NCBI RefSeq assembly: GCF_000828715.1 | Contig: NZ_AP014583.1 | Location: 1,672,001-1,736,000, forward strand | DNA from: Winogradskyella sp. PG-2 | GTDB lineage: Bacteria; Bacteroidota; Bacteroidia; Flavobacteriales; Flavobacteriaceae | Direction of reading: 5' to 3' | DNA length: 64,000 nucleotides | Part shown: positions 54,399 to 63,734 of the stretch, piece after piece | Layout: the number at the start of each line of letters is the position of its first letter | Position numbering within the stretch: position 1 is the first letter of the stretch | Position numbers and translations under genes: made by a program | The notes under the pieces: model-generated | What the model was told of the DNA's origin: nothing | The model's input: the letters and a program-made list of their open reading frames with translations, nothing else | Database searches by the model: none

Positions 54399-56246
54399 TT
54401 ATTCAACGGTAACTGATTTGGCTAAATTTCTCGGTTGATCTACATTTTTATCTAACATCACTGCTATGTGATAGGATAATAATTGTAAAGGTATAGTTGT
54501 AAGAAGTGGAGTAAGACATTCTATAGTCTCAGGTACCTCAATGACATGATCTGCTAATTCTTTTACACTTTTATCTCCTTCAGTTACAATACCAATAATT
54601 TTACCTTTTCTAGATTTAATTTCTTGAATATTACTTACAACTTTTTCGTAGTGCCCTTTTTTTGTAGCTATTACAACAATTGGCATGTTTTCATCGATTA
54701 ATGCAATTGGGCCATGCTTCATTTCTGCAGCTGGATAGCCTTCTGCATGTATGTATGAAATCTCTTTTAATTTTAACGCACCTTCTAACGCAACAGGGAA
54801 ATTAAATCCACGGCCTAAATACAGGAAATTAGTTGCATCTTTATATATATCTGCAACAGTTTGAACATAAGCATCAGACTTCAATGCTTTTTCAACTTTA
54901 CTTGGGATGGTTTCCAATTCAATTAGATGATGCCTAAATTCTGAACTTGATATGGTTCCTTTAGCTCTTGCTAAACGCAATGCAATTAATGTCAATACAG
55001 TAATTTGCGTAGTAAATGCCTTTGTAGATGCTACTCCAATTTCTGGACCAGCATGAGTATAAGCGCCAGCGTGCGTTTCTCTAGCAATAGAAGATCCTAC
55101 GACATTACATACACCAAAAACAAAAGCACCTTTAGATTTTGCTAGTTTAATAGCAGCTAAGGTATCCGCAGTTTCACCAGATTGAGAAATAGCTATAACA
55201 ACGTCTTTCTCCGTAATTACAGGGTTTCTATATCTAAATTCAGAGGCATATTCTACTTCAACGGGGATTCTTGCTAAATCCTCAAAAATGTATTCTGAAA
55301 CTAGGCCTGCATGCCATGATGTACCACACGCTACAACAATGATTCTATCTGCGGCAAGGAATTTTTTCATATTATCCTCAACACCAGCTAGTTTTACTAA
55401 AGCTTCGTTACTTAGTAAACGACCTCTAAATGTATCTAGAATGGCTTCAGGTTGCTCATAAATTTCTTTAAGCATAAAGTGATCATAGCCACCTTTTTCA
55501 ATTTGTTCTAAATTTAGTTGTAGTTCTTGAATGTATGGATCAACGAGAGAATCGTTATTTATTTTTCTTACTTTTATTTTTTTCCCTCTTCTTATAATCG
55601 CCATTTCTTCATCCTCTAAATAAACAGCATTTTTTGTGTATTCAATAAATGGAGAAGCATCACTAGCAATGAAGAATTCATCTTCACCAATACCAATAGC
55701 CAAAGGGCTACCTAATCTTGCAACAACAATCTCATTTGGTTTATTCTTATCGAAAACAGCTATGGCATATGCACCTACAACTTGGTTTAAAGCAATTTGT
55801 ACAGCCTTACCAAGTTTTATATTCTCATTTTTCTTTACATCTTCGATAAGATTTACTAATACTTCAGTATCTGTATCAGACTGAAACGTGTAACCACGTT
55901 TTAATAATTCTTTTTTTAAAGAGTCATAATTTTCAATGATTCCATTATGAATTATTACTAAATCACCAGAATTCGAATAATGAGGATGAGAATTGACATC
56001 ATTTGGCACGCCATGTGTTGCCCAGCGCGTATGTCCTATACCTAAAGTTCCATCTGTTGAGATTTCAGATTCTAATCTTTCTTTGAGGTCAGATACTTTT
56101 CCTTTAGTTTTTGAGAGTTTAATATTGTTACCGTCAAAAAGTGCAATACCTGCACTATCATAACCACGATATTCTAATCTCTGTAGTCCTTTAATTACAA
56201 TAGGATAGGCCTTTCTATGGCCAATATATCCAACAATTCCACACAT
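54399..56246 (-). CDS. glmS: Glutamine-fructose-6-phosphate aminotransferase (isomerizing)
   Basis: GlmS makes glucosamine-6-phosphate, the entry to amino-sugar and peptidoglycan synthesis. The 615-residue enzyme has the Ntn-type glutaminase domain with nucleophile Cys2 (MCGIVGYIGHRKAYPI), then two SIS domains (ACGTSWHAGLVSEY; GRGFNFPVALEGALKLKE) and the C-terminal PRNLAKSVTVE. It ends a three-gene transcript with the starch-synthase-like and DUF4270 genes; no glmS ribozyme is visible in the 10-bp gap upstream. Confidence 0.97.
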   Translation of the reverse strand: MCGIVGYIGHRKAYPIVIKGLQRLEYRGYDSAGIALFDGNNIKLSKTKGKVSDLKERLESEISTDGTLGIGHTRWATHGVPNDVNSHPHYSNSGDLVIIHNGIIENYDSLKKELLKRGYTFQSDTDTEVLVNLIEDVKKNENIKLGKAVQIALNQVVGAYAIAVFDKNKPNEIVVARLGSPLAIGIGEDEFFIASDASPFIEYTKNAVYLEDEEMAIIRRGKKIKVRKINNDSLVDPYIQELQLNLEQIEKGGYDHFMLKEIYEQPEAILDTFRGRLLSNEALVKLAGVEDNMKKFLAADRIIVVACGTSWHAGLVSEYIFEDLARIPVEVEYASEFRYRNPVITEKDVVIAISQSGETADTLAAIKLAKSKGAFVFGVCNVVGSSIARETHAGAYTHAGPEIGVASTKAFTTQITVLTLIALRLARAKGTISSSEFRHHLIELETIPSKVEKALKSDAYVQTVADIYKDATNFLYLGRGFNFPVALEGALKLKEISYIHAEGYPAAEMKHGPIALIDENMPIVVIATKKGHYEKVVSNIQEIKSRKGKIIGIVTEGDKSVKELADHVIEVPETIECLTPLLTTIPLQLLSYHIAVMLDKNVDQPRNLAKSVTVE

Positions 56247-56256
56247 AGGTTAATTT

Positions 56257-57960
56257 TTAGTTATTGGGTTCTGTGTAATATATTTCTAAATACACTTTTT
56301 TACTATCATCTTCAGTAGTGTTACCATGCAATACTGTACCTCTTGGTGATATTACCGAACTTGTTGGTGATGTTAATTCAGAGTCGTCATTAGTTAAAAC
56401 TTCTCTTTGAAGAAGTATTTCTTCTAAATTCACATTTATGGAAACAGATAAACCCAGTTCAACATTAGTAGAATCTCTTAATAATAAATTATTAATATGT
56501 TCGGTAATCTTTAATTTGTATTTAATTCCGTTTCCATCAGGTTCATCATCAACACGTTGTAACGGTCCAAGATGGTTAATAATTGAAAACGAAGGTAAAC
56601 TTCCAAGGCTAGTATCTAAATAATAATCGGTTAATGGTGTTTTATTCTCTATATCATACAAATAAATGCGATTAGGTTCGCCATCCTGCACTAAATCTTG
56701 GTCAACATAGAATACAAGATTTGCTTCATTGACTAGACGTTTAGATTTTACAAATTTACCATCCTCAGTTTCAACAAAGAAGTCTTTCCATTGCTCAAAG
56801 GTTAGGTCGTCTGTATCATCTATATCATCTCCATTAAAAAGTTTGATTTTTGCTAATGAACCTTGTCCACCTTTTAAGTAAATTCTACTATCTCCAGTTA
56901 GAGGATCACCATCATTAATGGGCATAGTATAATTGTTATCCATGAAGTTAATTCTACTAGAGCCAAAACTTATTTGATATGTACCTTGCTCAGTTTCATC
57001 TTCCTCGTCTGTAGTTGAAGCCGTAAGTCTTGTGTAATAAATAGTAATATGAGATGTAAGTGCTCCTATATTTAAAATTAAAAAACTACCCTCATCATTT
57101 ACAGGTTCTGCTTTAAAATAAAGGCCTCTAAAATATTCAGTAAAATTATTTGCATCACTTAACTCAGGCTCTCCTTCTTTTGCTATAATTTTATTATGCC
57201 AGTAAGTCGGATCTAACATAATTCTTAAACCAGGTGGCTCTCTCAATAAAACCTGAGGATCTTCATCTTCGTCTTCGTCATTGTCTGGTTCTGTTAAAAC
57301 ATAACCCGTGTCATTTATATCAATAACATTGCCAACAGGGTCATACTCTTGAGTCTCTTCATTATAGTCTACAAAGATTAATTCTTCACCTTCTAATACT
57401 GCATCAGAAATTACTTCTTCATCAGATGCCGTTTTATTTGAGAAATAATTTTGATTATCATCAAATTCTCCATTAGGATCAAAATCTCTAATAAAATAAT
57501 TACTCTCAAAAAGACTTAATTTTATTGGATTTCTACCAATTACGGAATCAATTTCGTATATGATTGTACCATCATCTTCTACTTCAGTAGCAACATTGAA
57601 ATAAGGAATTTTAAGGACCACTGAATCTATTGAAACACCATCTCCAAAATCGGGAGCAAAAGTACTTGGAGTAACTTGTGTTACGAAGGTAGATGTAGTT
57701 CTTCCATATAAATCGTCATAAACTCCTAATGTGTTTAGACCTAAACCATTTGTTTGAACAGGACCTAAAGCTTGAGTGTAGGTTATAACCTCTGTAAATT
57801 CAGGATTAGTTTCACCGATTGATAAGATGTCAAAATTAGTGGCGTTTTCTTGATTAATGATATCAGAATCTAGATTGGCAAAGTCTTTATCGCAAGCAAT
57901 GAAACTTAAGATAATTAATCCAAATATTGAAATCTGAAGGGCAAATTTATTTCTTTTCAT
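56257..57960 (-). CDS. DUF4270 lipoprotein
   Basis: A 567-residue predicted surface lipoprotein with lipobox Cys23 (IILSFIAC). The DUF4270 pattern is seen in VDSVVLKIPYF-type strands (SIDSVVLKIPYFNVA) and the C-terminal SPRGTVLHGN and KVYLEIYYTEP. There is a very acidic stretch around EPDNDEDEDEDPQ. Function is unknown; the gene is fixed between the starch-synthase-like gene (9 bp upstream) and glmS (10 bp downstream), which hints at an envelope or polysaccharide role. Confidence 0.85.
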   Translation of the reverse strand: MKRNKFALQISIFGLIILSFIACDKDFANLDSDIINQENATNFDILSIGETNPEFTEVITYTQALGPVQTNGLGLNTLGVYDDLYGRTTSTFVTQVTPSTFAPDFGDGVSIDSVVLKIPYFNVATEVEDDGTIIYEIDSVIGRNPIKLSLFESNYFIRDFDPNGEFDDNQNYFSNKTASDEEVISDAVLEGEELIFVDYNEETQEYDPVGNVIDINDTGYVLTEPDNDEDEDEDPQVLLREPPGLRIMLDPTYWHNKIIAKEGEPELSDANNFTEYFRGLYFKAEPVNDEGSFLILNIGALTSHITIYYTRLTASTTDEEDETEQGTYQISFGSSRINFMDNNYTMPINDGDPLTGDSRIYLKGGQGSLAKIKLFNGDDIDDTDDLTFEQWKDFFVETEDGKFVKSKRLVNEANLVFYVDQDLVQDGEPNRIYLYDIENKTPLTDYYLDTSLGSLPSFSIINHLGPLQRVDDEPDGNGIKYKLKITEHINNLLLRDSTNVELGLSVSINVNLEEILLQREVLTNDDSELTSPTSSVISPRGTVLHGNTTEDDSKKVYLEIYYTEPNN

Positions 57961-57969
57961 AAGTATTAT

Positions 57970-58782
57970 CTAACTGTTTAAAACAGTATTTGTGTAAAAC
58001 TCTGTATATGGATCTGCAAATTCTTCAATAGAATAAAAATCTAATACAGGTTTTGTTAATTCGCTTATATAAGTATCTAATTCTTTTGGTAATTCTTGAG
58101 AGCCTCTAATTATAGCGTCAGAATTATCAATAGCAATTTTCATTAAGTTGATGTAGTCTGGTTTTTCTAAAAGTTTAGTAGCATCAGCATCTAATTCATC
58201 AAAATTAACTTTGTTAAGCATGTCTTTATCTAACGTGCCTTCAAAACTTTGATTGTATACAGATGTTACTATTTTACTTTCTGTAAATAAGGGCTCTGTT
58301 TTGTAGAACTCTTTTAAATACAATGGTAGCAGGGAAGCTAACCACCCATTAACATGAATAATATCTGGTGCCCAATTCAGTTTTTTAACAGTCTCTATTA
58401 CACCTTTCGCAAAGAAAATTGCGCGTTCGTCATTATCTGGAAATAGATTTCCATCTTCGTCAGTTAATGTCGCTTTTCTTTTAAAGTAATCTTCATTATC
58501 AATAAAATAAACCTGAATACGCTCTTTTGGTATAGATGCTACTTTAATAATTAATGGCATATCTAGGTCATTAATCACCAAGTTGATACCAGAAAGTCTA
58601 ATAACTTCATGTAATTGATGTCTTCTTTCATTAATATTACCAAAGCGAGGCATAAATATTCGTATTTGGCCTCCTTGTTTGTTTACCATCCTTGGTGCTT
58701 CAAATGACATTGAAGAAATCTCAGTTTCTGGTAAATATGGAACTACTTCAGAGGATATATACAATATTCGTTTATCTTTCAT
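57970..58782 (-). CDS. Glycogen/starch-synthase-like GT5 N-terminal-domain protein
   Basis: A 270-residue protein corresponding to the N-terminal catalytic domain of glycogen synthase only: it starts RILYISSEVVPYLPETEISSMSFEAPRMVNKQGGQIRIFMPRFG and contains WAPDIIHVNGWLASLLPLYLKEFY. The ADP-glucose-binding KTGGL element is changed and the C-terminal GT-B half is absent, so ordinary glycogen synthesis is unlikely. No other glycogen genes are nearby. It heads the transcript with DUF4270 and glmS and diverges from panC. Confidence 0.75.
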   Translation of the reverse strand: MKDKRILYISSEVVPYLPETEISSMSFEAPRMVNKQGGQIRIFMPRFGNINERRHQLHEVIRLSGINLVINDLDMPLIIKVASIPKERIQVYFIDNEDYFKRKATLTDEDGNLFPDNDERAIFFAKGVIETVKKLNWAPDIIHVNGWLASLLPLYLKEFYKTEPLFTESKIVTSVYNQSFEGTLDKDMLNKVNFDELDADATKLLEKPDYINLMKIAIDNSDAIIRGSQELPKELDTYISELTKPVLDFYSIEEFADPYTEFYTNTVLNS

Positions 58783-58820
58783 AAATCTGCTGCTTTTGAA
58801 AATTAAAAGTAAAAAACATG

Positions 58821-58867
58821 CAAAATTACAAAATTTTGGGCAGATTGCCAGTAAAATATTATGTTTG
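58821..58867. promoter_or_regulatory. Divergent promoters for panC and the GT5-like operon
   Basis: Rightward: -33 TTG (58836-58838) and -7 TATGTTTG (58860-58867), 21 bp apart, for panC. Leftward: -7 TAATTTTG on the minus strand (58828-58821) for the GT5-like gene, 39 bp before its ATG. The two overlap within 50 bp, so transcription in the two directions may interfere. Confidence 0.5.
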
Positions 58868-58892
58868 CACGCGTTAATTTTTTGTTACAGTC

Positions 58893-59744
58893 TTGAAAAA
58901 ATTTCTTAATAAAACTGAATTATCATACCATATCACAAGCTTAAAAGCTAAAGGACTATCAGTTGGGTTTGTGCCAACAATGGGAGCACTTCATAATGGT
59001 CATTTGTCACTAGTTAATAAAGGCTTGAGTCAAACTGATATTATAGTAGTTAGTATTTTTGTTAATCCTACCCAATTTGATAATCAAGAAGATCTTGTTA
59101 AATACCCAAGAACTCTAGATGCAGATGTGGAATTGCTAAAAACAGTGAGTGATACAACTATTATAGTTTATGCTCCAACTGTAGAAGATATATATGGTGA
59201 TAATATAGAGTCTCAATCTTTCACTTTTGATGGTTTAGAGCATGAAATGGAAGGAGCGTTTAGAGATGGTCATTTTGATGGTGTTGGAACCATAGTGAAA
59301 CGTTTATTAGAAATTGTTAAACCAAATTATGTCTATTTTGGAGAAAAGGATTTTCAGCAATTACAGATCATTAGAAAACTGGTTGAGTTAAATGACATTC
59401 CTGTAAAAATAGTTGGTTGCTCAATACACAGAGCAGAAGATGGTTTAGCAATGAGTTCTAGAAATGCAAGACTAACTCCAGAGCATAGAACTAGAGCACC
59501 TTTTATTTATAAGACACTTAAAACTGCCAAAACAAAGTTTGGCACAAAAAGTGCTCAGAAAGTTACGGAATGGGTTGAAGTGCAATTTAAAAAACAGCCA
59601 CTTTTAGAGCTTGAGTATTTTATAATTGCAGATACAACAACCTTAAAACCAGTAAAAAGAAAATCAACAAAAAAGACATATAGAGCGTTTATAGCTGTAT
59701 ATGCAGGTGATATAAGATTAATAGATAATATCGCTTTAAAATAA
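58893..59744 (+). CDS. panC: Pantothenate synthetase
   Basis: PanC joins pantoate and beta-alanine in CoA precursor synthesis. The 283-residue product has the HIGH-like [10 protein letters not shown] (residues 28-37), [19 protein letters not shown] and the MSSRN motif. The start is TTG at 58893 (reading [10 protein letters not shown]); no ATG fits. It is first in a panC-panD-flippase-like run, with panD 13 bp later. Confidence 0.95.
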   Translation: MKKFLNKTELSYHITSLKAKGLSVGFVPTMGALHNGHLSLVNKGLSQTDIIVVSIFVNPTQFDNQEDLVKYPRTLDADVELLKTVSDTTIIVYAPTVEDIYGDNIESQSFTFDGLEHEMEGAFRDGHFDGVGTIVKRLLEIVKPNYVYFGEKDFQQLQIIRKLVELNDIPVKIVGCSIHRAEDGLAMSSRNARLTPEHRTRAPFIYKTLKTAKTKFGTKSAQKVTEWVEVQFKKQPLLELEYFIIADTTTLKPVKRKSTKKTYRAFIAVYAGDIRLIDNIALK

Positions 59745-59757
59745 TTATCTTTGTGGT

Positions 59758-60108
59758 ATGCAAATTCAAGTTGTAAAATCTAAGATTCATCGTGTAAAAG
59801 TTACAGGTGCAGACCTTAATTATATTGGCAGTATAACCATTGATGAAGACCTCATGGAAGCCGCTAATATTATACAAGGAGAGAAAGTTCAGATTGTAAA
59901 TAACGACAATGGTGAACGTTTGGAAACCTATTGTATTCCAGGTCCTAGAAATAGTGGCGAAATAACTCTAAATGGAGCTGCTGCTCGTAAAGTGTCTGTT
60001 GGAGATACACTTATACTTATCACTTATGCGTTTATGGATATTGAAGAGGCAAAAGTATTTAAACCTTCTTTAGTATTCCCAGATGAGGCGACTAATCTTC
60101 TAAAATAA
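59758..60108 (+). CDS. panD: Aspartate 1-decarboxylase proenzyme
   Basis: PanD makes beta-alanine from aspartate for PanC. The 116-residue proenzyme has the self-processing Gly24-Ser25 bond in [17 protein letters not shown], giving a pyruvoyl group at Ser25; [27 protein letters not shown] completes the active site. It lies between panC and the flippase-like gene with 13 and 4 bp spacing. Confidence 0.97.
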   Translation: MQIQVVKSKIHRVKVTGADLNYIGSITIDEDLMEAANIIQGEKVQIVNNDNGERLETYCIPGPRNSGEITLNGAAARKVSVGDTLILITYAFMDIEEAKVFKPSLVFPDEATNLLK

Positions 60109-60112
60109 AGCA

Positions 60113-61072
60113 TTGAGTAAATCTAAACCCATCCTAAAAGTTATATTACCGTTACTCTTAGGAGTTGTTTTGGTATGGTATTCGTTATCTCAGATTTCAC
60201 TACCAACTTTGTTTCAATATTTTAAAGATGCTAATTATACCTGGGTAATCCTTGGATTGTGTTTTGGTGTTTTAAGCCATCTATCTAGAGCATATCGTTG
60301 GTTGTTTATGGTAGAGCCCTTAGGTTATCAGCCAAAATTCCTGAATAGTTTTATGGCAGTATACTCTGCCTACTTAATTAATTTTACAATACCAAGAGCT
60401 GGTGAAATTGCTAGAGCTTCAATTTTAATGAATTATGAAGATATTCCTTTTGATAGAGGGTTTGGGACTATTGTAGCAGAGCGTATTGCTGATACTATTA
60501 TGTTATTATTAATAATAGCATTAGCACTCTTTTTAGAATTTGAATTTATTTATAATTTCTTCGCAGAGAAATTCAATCCGTTAACACTAGTAATGGGTAT
60601 ACTTATATTAGCATTTATAGTAATCATATTCTTTTTATTTCTTAAAAAGAGTAAATCTAAGTTTACTTTAAAATTGAAAGGATTTGTTTCTGGATTAATT
60701 GAAGGCGCCTTAAGTATTTTTAAGATGAAAAAGAAATGGGCTTTTATATTTCATACTATATTTATTTGGGTAATGTATGTTTCAATGTTTTATGTGACAA
60801 CATTTGCTTTGCCCGAATTAAGTAATATATCTATGGCTGCTGTTTTAATTGGTTTTATTTTAGCAAGCTTTAGTATTGCTGCTACTAATGGTGGTATTGG
60901 GTCATTTCCTGAATCCATTGTTATAGCGTTTACATCATTTAATATGTTAGAAGATCCTAGTAGAGCTTTTGGTTGGATTATGTGGTCAACACAAACACTT
61001 GGAATTATAATAATTGGCGGAATATCTTTAATTTACCTTCCTATATACAACAGAAAGAAAACCGATATCTAG
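60113..61072 (+). CDS. YbhN/LPTM-like flippase-fold membrane protein
   Basis: A 319-residue membrane protein with eight or more helices resembling the N-terminal membrane part of lysylphosphatidylglycerol synthases (UPF0104). Typical elements are LSRAYRWLFMVEPLGYQP, INFTIPRAGEIARASIL and AATNGGIGSFPESIVIAFTSF. No aminoacyltransferase domain follows. The start is TTG at 60113. It follows panD by 4 bp, a conserved flavobacterial order; its substrate lipid is unknown. Confidence 0.85.
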   Translation: MSKSKPILKVILPLLLGVVLVWYSLSQISLPTLFQYFKDANYTWVILGLCFGVLSHLSRAYRWLFMVEPLGYQPKFLNSFMAVYSAYLINFTIPRAGEIARASILMNYEDIPFDRGFGTIVAERIADTIMLLLIIALALFLEFEFIYNFFAEKFNPLTLVMGILILAFIVIIFFLFLKKSKSKFTLKLKGFVSGLIEGALSIFKMKKKWAFIFHTIFIWVMYVSMFYVTTFALPELSNISMAAVLIGFILASFSIAATNGGIGSFPESIVIAFTSFNMLEDPSRAFGWIMWSTQTLGIIIIGGISLIYLPIYNRKKTDI

Positions 61073-61114
61073 AAATATTTTTTAACTTGCTCCAACTTTA
61101 AGTTTAATATTACT

Positions 61115-62263
61115 ATGAAGACTATTTTAACCCTTATTTTACTTTGCTTCATGGCTTTGAACCTCCAAGCTCAGGCAATTTATGAAACAATTGATTCATA
61201 CAAACTCGATGGCAAGCGCGAACTTAAGATTCAATTACCTAGAAATTATGATCCTGAAGCTAAACTTGATTATCCATTAGTTATAGTTCTTGATGGGGAC
61301 TATTTATTTGAGCCTGTTGCAGGAAATATAGATTACCAAGCATATTGGGAAGATATTCCAGATTGTATTGTTGTGGGTATTAAGCAAGGAGCTACAAGAG
61401 AAGATGATTTTTACTACGATAATGATACATTTTTCCCTTCACATGAAGGAGCAGACTTTTATGAGTTTATGGGGGCAGAGTTATTACCTTATATAGAGGA
61501 GAATTATAAAATTTCAGATTTTAGAATTATAGTTGGACATGATTTAGGGGCTAACTTTATTAACTATTTTTTGTTTAAAGATCAACCTCTTTTTAGAGCT
61601 TACATAAATTTGAGTCCAGATTTAGCTCCAGAAATGGTAAAACGATTAAAAGAACGTTTATCTAATTTACAACAAGAGACTTTTTATTACTTGGCCACTG
61701 CAGATGAAGATATAAAAGCATTAAATGCCGCTATTAAAGATGCTGATGCTAACATTAATGTAATAGAAAACCCAAAGTTACATTATAAGTTTGATAATTT
61801 TGTAGATGCTAACCATTATTCTTTAGTAGGCCGAGGAATCCCTAAAGCACTCAATGAGATATTTGCTCTATACAAGCCAATTAGTGGTAAAGAATATAGT
61901 GAAAAACTCCTCACCTTTGAAGGTTCTCCCTATGAATACTTGATAAAGAAGTATGAGGATATTGAATACTTCTATGGATTTGAGAAAAAATTAATTGAGA
62001 ACGATATTAGAGCAATTGCAGCAGCCTGTAATAAAAAAGATGACCTTGAATCTTTAGAGCAACTATCAAAATTGGTAAAAAAAGAGTTTCCAAAATCTAT
62101 GTTAAGTGCTTATTATTTGGGTGTGTACCATGAAAAAGAAGGAAATCTTAAAAAAGCTTTACAGCGATATAAATCTGGTTTGCTTTTAGAGCCTTCTCAG
62201 TTTATAGATAAAGAGGTGATGCTCGAAAAAATGTACGATGTGCAAGATGAGATGAAAAATTAA
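61115..62263 (+). CDS. Secreted alpha/beta-hydrolase-fold protein with Asp at the nucleophile site, first copy
   Basis: A 382-residue protein with signal peptide (FMALNLQAQA), an esterase (Fes/IroE-like) fold (PLVIVLDGDYLFEPV, IVVGIKQGATREDDFYYD) and a C-terminal TPR-like helical part (LESLEQLSKLVKKEFPKSM; YYLGVYHEKEGNLKKALQRY). The nucleophile elbow reads IVGHDLGAN: Asp143 occupies the place of the usual Ser (GHSxGG). His234 in DANHYSLVG fits the catalytic His. Activity could be lost or use an Asp nucleophile, as in epoxide hydrolases. Paralogous to the next gene. Confidence 0.8.
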   Translation: MKTILTLILLCFMALNLQAQAIYETIDSYKLDGKRELKIQLPRNYDPEAKLDYPLVIVLDGDYLFEPVAGNIDYQAYWEDIPDCIVVGIKQGATREDDFYYDNDTFFPSHEGADFYEFMGAELLPYIEENYKISDFRIIVGHDLGANFINYFLFKDQPLFRAYINLSPDLAPEMVKRLKERLSNLQQETFYYLATADEDIKALNAAIKDADANINVIENPKLHYKFDNFVDANHYSLVGRGIPKALNEIFALYKPISGKEYSEKLLTFEGSPYEYLIKKYEDIEYFYGFEKKLIENDIRAIAAACNKKDDLESLEQLSKLVKKEFPKSMLSAYYLGVYHEKEGNLKKALQRYKSGLLLEPSQFIDKEVMLEKMYDVQDEMKN

Positions 62264-62283
62264 CTGCAGTTCATCGAAAAAAA

Positions 62284-62314
62284 TTGACGATTTAACGATA
62301 TTTTACTATATTTG
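62284..62314 (+). promoter_or_regulatory. Promoter of the second hydrolase gene
   Basis: A -33 TTG (62284-62286) and -7 TATATTTG (62307-62314) are 20 bp apart. The -7 box overlaps the TTG codon at 62312, so the ATG at 62342 is the more likely start of the gene. Confidence 0.55.
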
Positions 62315-62341
62315 GTATACCTTAACCAAACCTACTTGCAA

Positions 62342-63535
62342 ATGAGAAAGGCTATTTTAATAGTTTTGGCTTACCTATTATGGACTCCAATTCTGGCTCA
62401 AATAAGTTATGATGAAATTAGTTCTTCGTACCTTAATGTTGAGCGTCAACTTAAAATTAAACTTCCAAAAAACTACGATCCGTCTTCTGAATTAAAGCAT
62501 CCTTTAATTATTGTTTTTGACGGTGATTATTTATTCGAACCTGTCATAGGTCAAGTTGATTTTCAAACTTATTTTGATGATATGCCTAGTTCTATTGTAG
62601 TTGGCGTTATGCAAGGAAATGAGCGTAATTATGATGGTTATTGTGATTCAGTAACTGGACTTCCTAAAGAATCAGGTCTTCGTTTTCATAATTTTATATC
62701 ACAGGAGTTAATTCCATTCCTAGATAGTAAGTATAATACGAGTAAATTTAAGGTTGCGGTTGGTCATGATTTAATGGGTAACTTTATTAATTCGTATTTA
62801 TTTAAGGAGGATCCACTTTTTAAGGCTTATGTGTGTATTAGCCCAGATTTATCAGGAACAGTTAAGGATTATTTAGGAAAAAGATTAGAGTTCTTTAAAG
62901 ATGATATTTTCTATTATATGGCAACTTCTGATAAAGATTTGCCAGGAATTAGAAATACGGTTTTAGAAGCAGATAGACAGATATCTAAGGTGAAAAATCA
63001 GCATTTGACTTATTATTTTGATGATTTTAAAAATGACACACATTATACCTTAGTAACAAGCGCTATTTCAAAATCTTTTGACAAAATATTCGAGTTATAT
63101 CAACCACTTCGAGAAAAAGAGTTAAAAGAGAAAGTATTAACTTATGGAGGAACTTTAGATAGATATTTAGTTGATAGATATGAACGTATAGAAGAATTAT
63201 TCGGAATAAAGAAGGAAATTACGGAAGAAGAAATAGAAAAAGTAGTTAAAATTGCAGAACAACGAAATGATTTAGAGTCTTTAGAAAAAATAGGTAAACT
63301 CGCTAAAAAACTAGATCCAAACTCACTTATGGGAACTTATTATCTAGCGCAGCATGCTGAAAAGTTGGGAAAAACTAAAAAGGCAAAAAAATTATATGAA
63401 TCTGCTTTAACCTTAAATGATGTCAGTCATATTAATAGAGACTTTATTTTTTCTAAAATAGACGATTTAACTGTTGTAGACACTGATGTAGAAGATACAG
63501 AGGAAGAAGGGGAGGAGGATAATGATGAGAACTAA
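62342..63535 (+). CDS. Secreted alpha/beta-hydrolase-fold protein with Asp at the nucleophile site, second copy
   Basis: About 397 residues, colinear with the first copy: signal peptide (YLLWTPILAQ), PLIIVFDGDYLFEPV, elbow VAVGHDLMGN with Asp143 at the same position, His234 in NDTHYTLV and TPR-like helices (YYLAQHAEKLGKTKKAKKLY). It adds a very acidic C-terminal tail (EDTEEEGEEDNDEN). That the Asp is kept in both copies argues against random decay. It has its own promoter, and its end overlaps a possible 50-residue ORF. Confidence 0.8.
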   Translation: MRKAILIVLAYLLWTPILAQISYDEISSSYLNVERQLKIKLPKNYDPSSELKHPLIIVFDGDYLFEPVIGQVDFQTYFDDMPSSIVVGVMQGNERNYDGYCDSVTGLPKESGLRFHNFISQELIPFLDSKYNTSKFKVAVGHDLMGNFINSYLFKEDPLFKAYVCISPDLSGTVKDYLGKRLEFFKDDIFYYMATSDKDLPGIRNTVLEADRQISKVKNQHLTYYFDDFKNDTHYTLVTSAISKSFDKIFELYQPLREKELKEKVLTYGGTLDRYLVDRYERIEELFGIKKEITEEEIEKVVKIAEQRNDLESLEKIGKLAKKLDPNSLMGTYYLAQHAEKLGKTKKAKKLYESALTLNDVSHINRDFIFSKIDDLTVVDTDVEDTEEEGEEDNDEN

Positions 63536-63674
63536 AAAGCGTCAATTGTCTACCGATTACTTTTTTGAGTCTTTATTTAGAAAAACAAAAGGCTTAATAA
63601 TATCTTATGTGCCTTCCAAATTAGTTGCATTAAGAGTTCTAGCTATTATAACTTGGTTTAAAGATATCAACTAA
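63522..63674 (+). CDS. Possible 50-residue basic protein, overlapping the hydrolase gene end
   Basis: From the ATG at 63522 the frame runs 50 codons: MMRTKKRQLSTDYFFESLF, then a hydrophobic stretch LIISYVPSKLVALRVLAIITWF and KDIN. It overlaps the end of the preceding gene by 14 bp in another frame, allowing coupled translation. It is rich in basic residues at the N-terminus and has one possible membrane helix. I do not recognise it, and chance cannot be excluded. Confidence 0.35.
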   Translation: MMRTKKRQLSTDYFFESLFRKTKGLIISYVPSKLVALRVLAIITWFKDIN

Positions 63675-63716
63675 AATTATCTTAATTTAGCTGTTCTAAA
63701 ATTTAAAGATTCTCAA

Positions 63717-63724
63717 TACTTTTG
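63717..63724 (+). promoter_or_regulatory. -7 box of radA
   Basis: TACTTTTG matches TAnnTTTG and lies only 10 bp before the radA ATG, giving a very short leader. No -33 TTG at standard spacing. Confidence 0.4.
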
Positions 63725-63734
63725 AGAAGTGAAC

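Noticed and set aside
56246..56256. glmS ribozyme upstream of glmS
   Set aside because: The gap to the upstream gene is only 10 bp, far too short, and the ribozyme is typical of Gram-positive bacteria.
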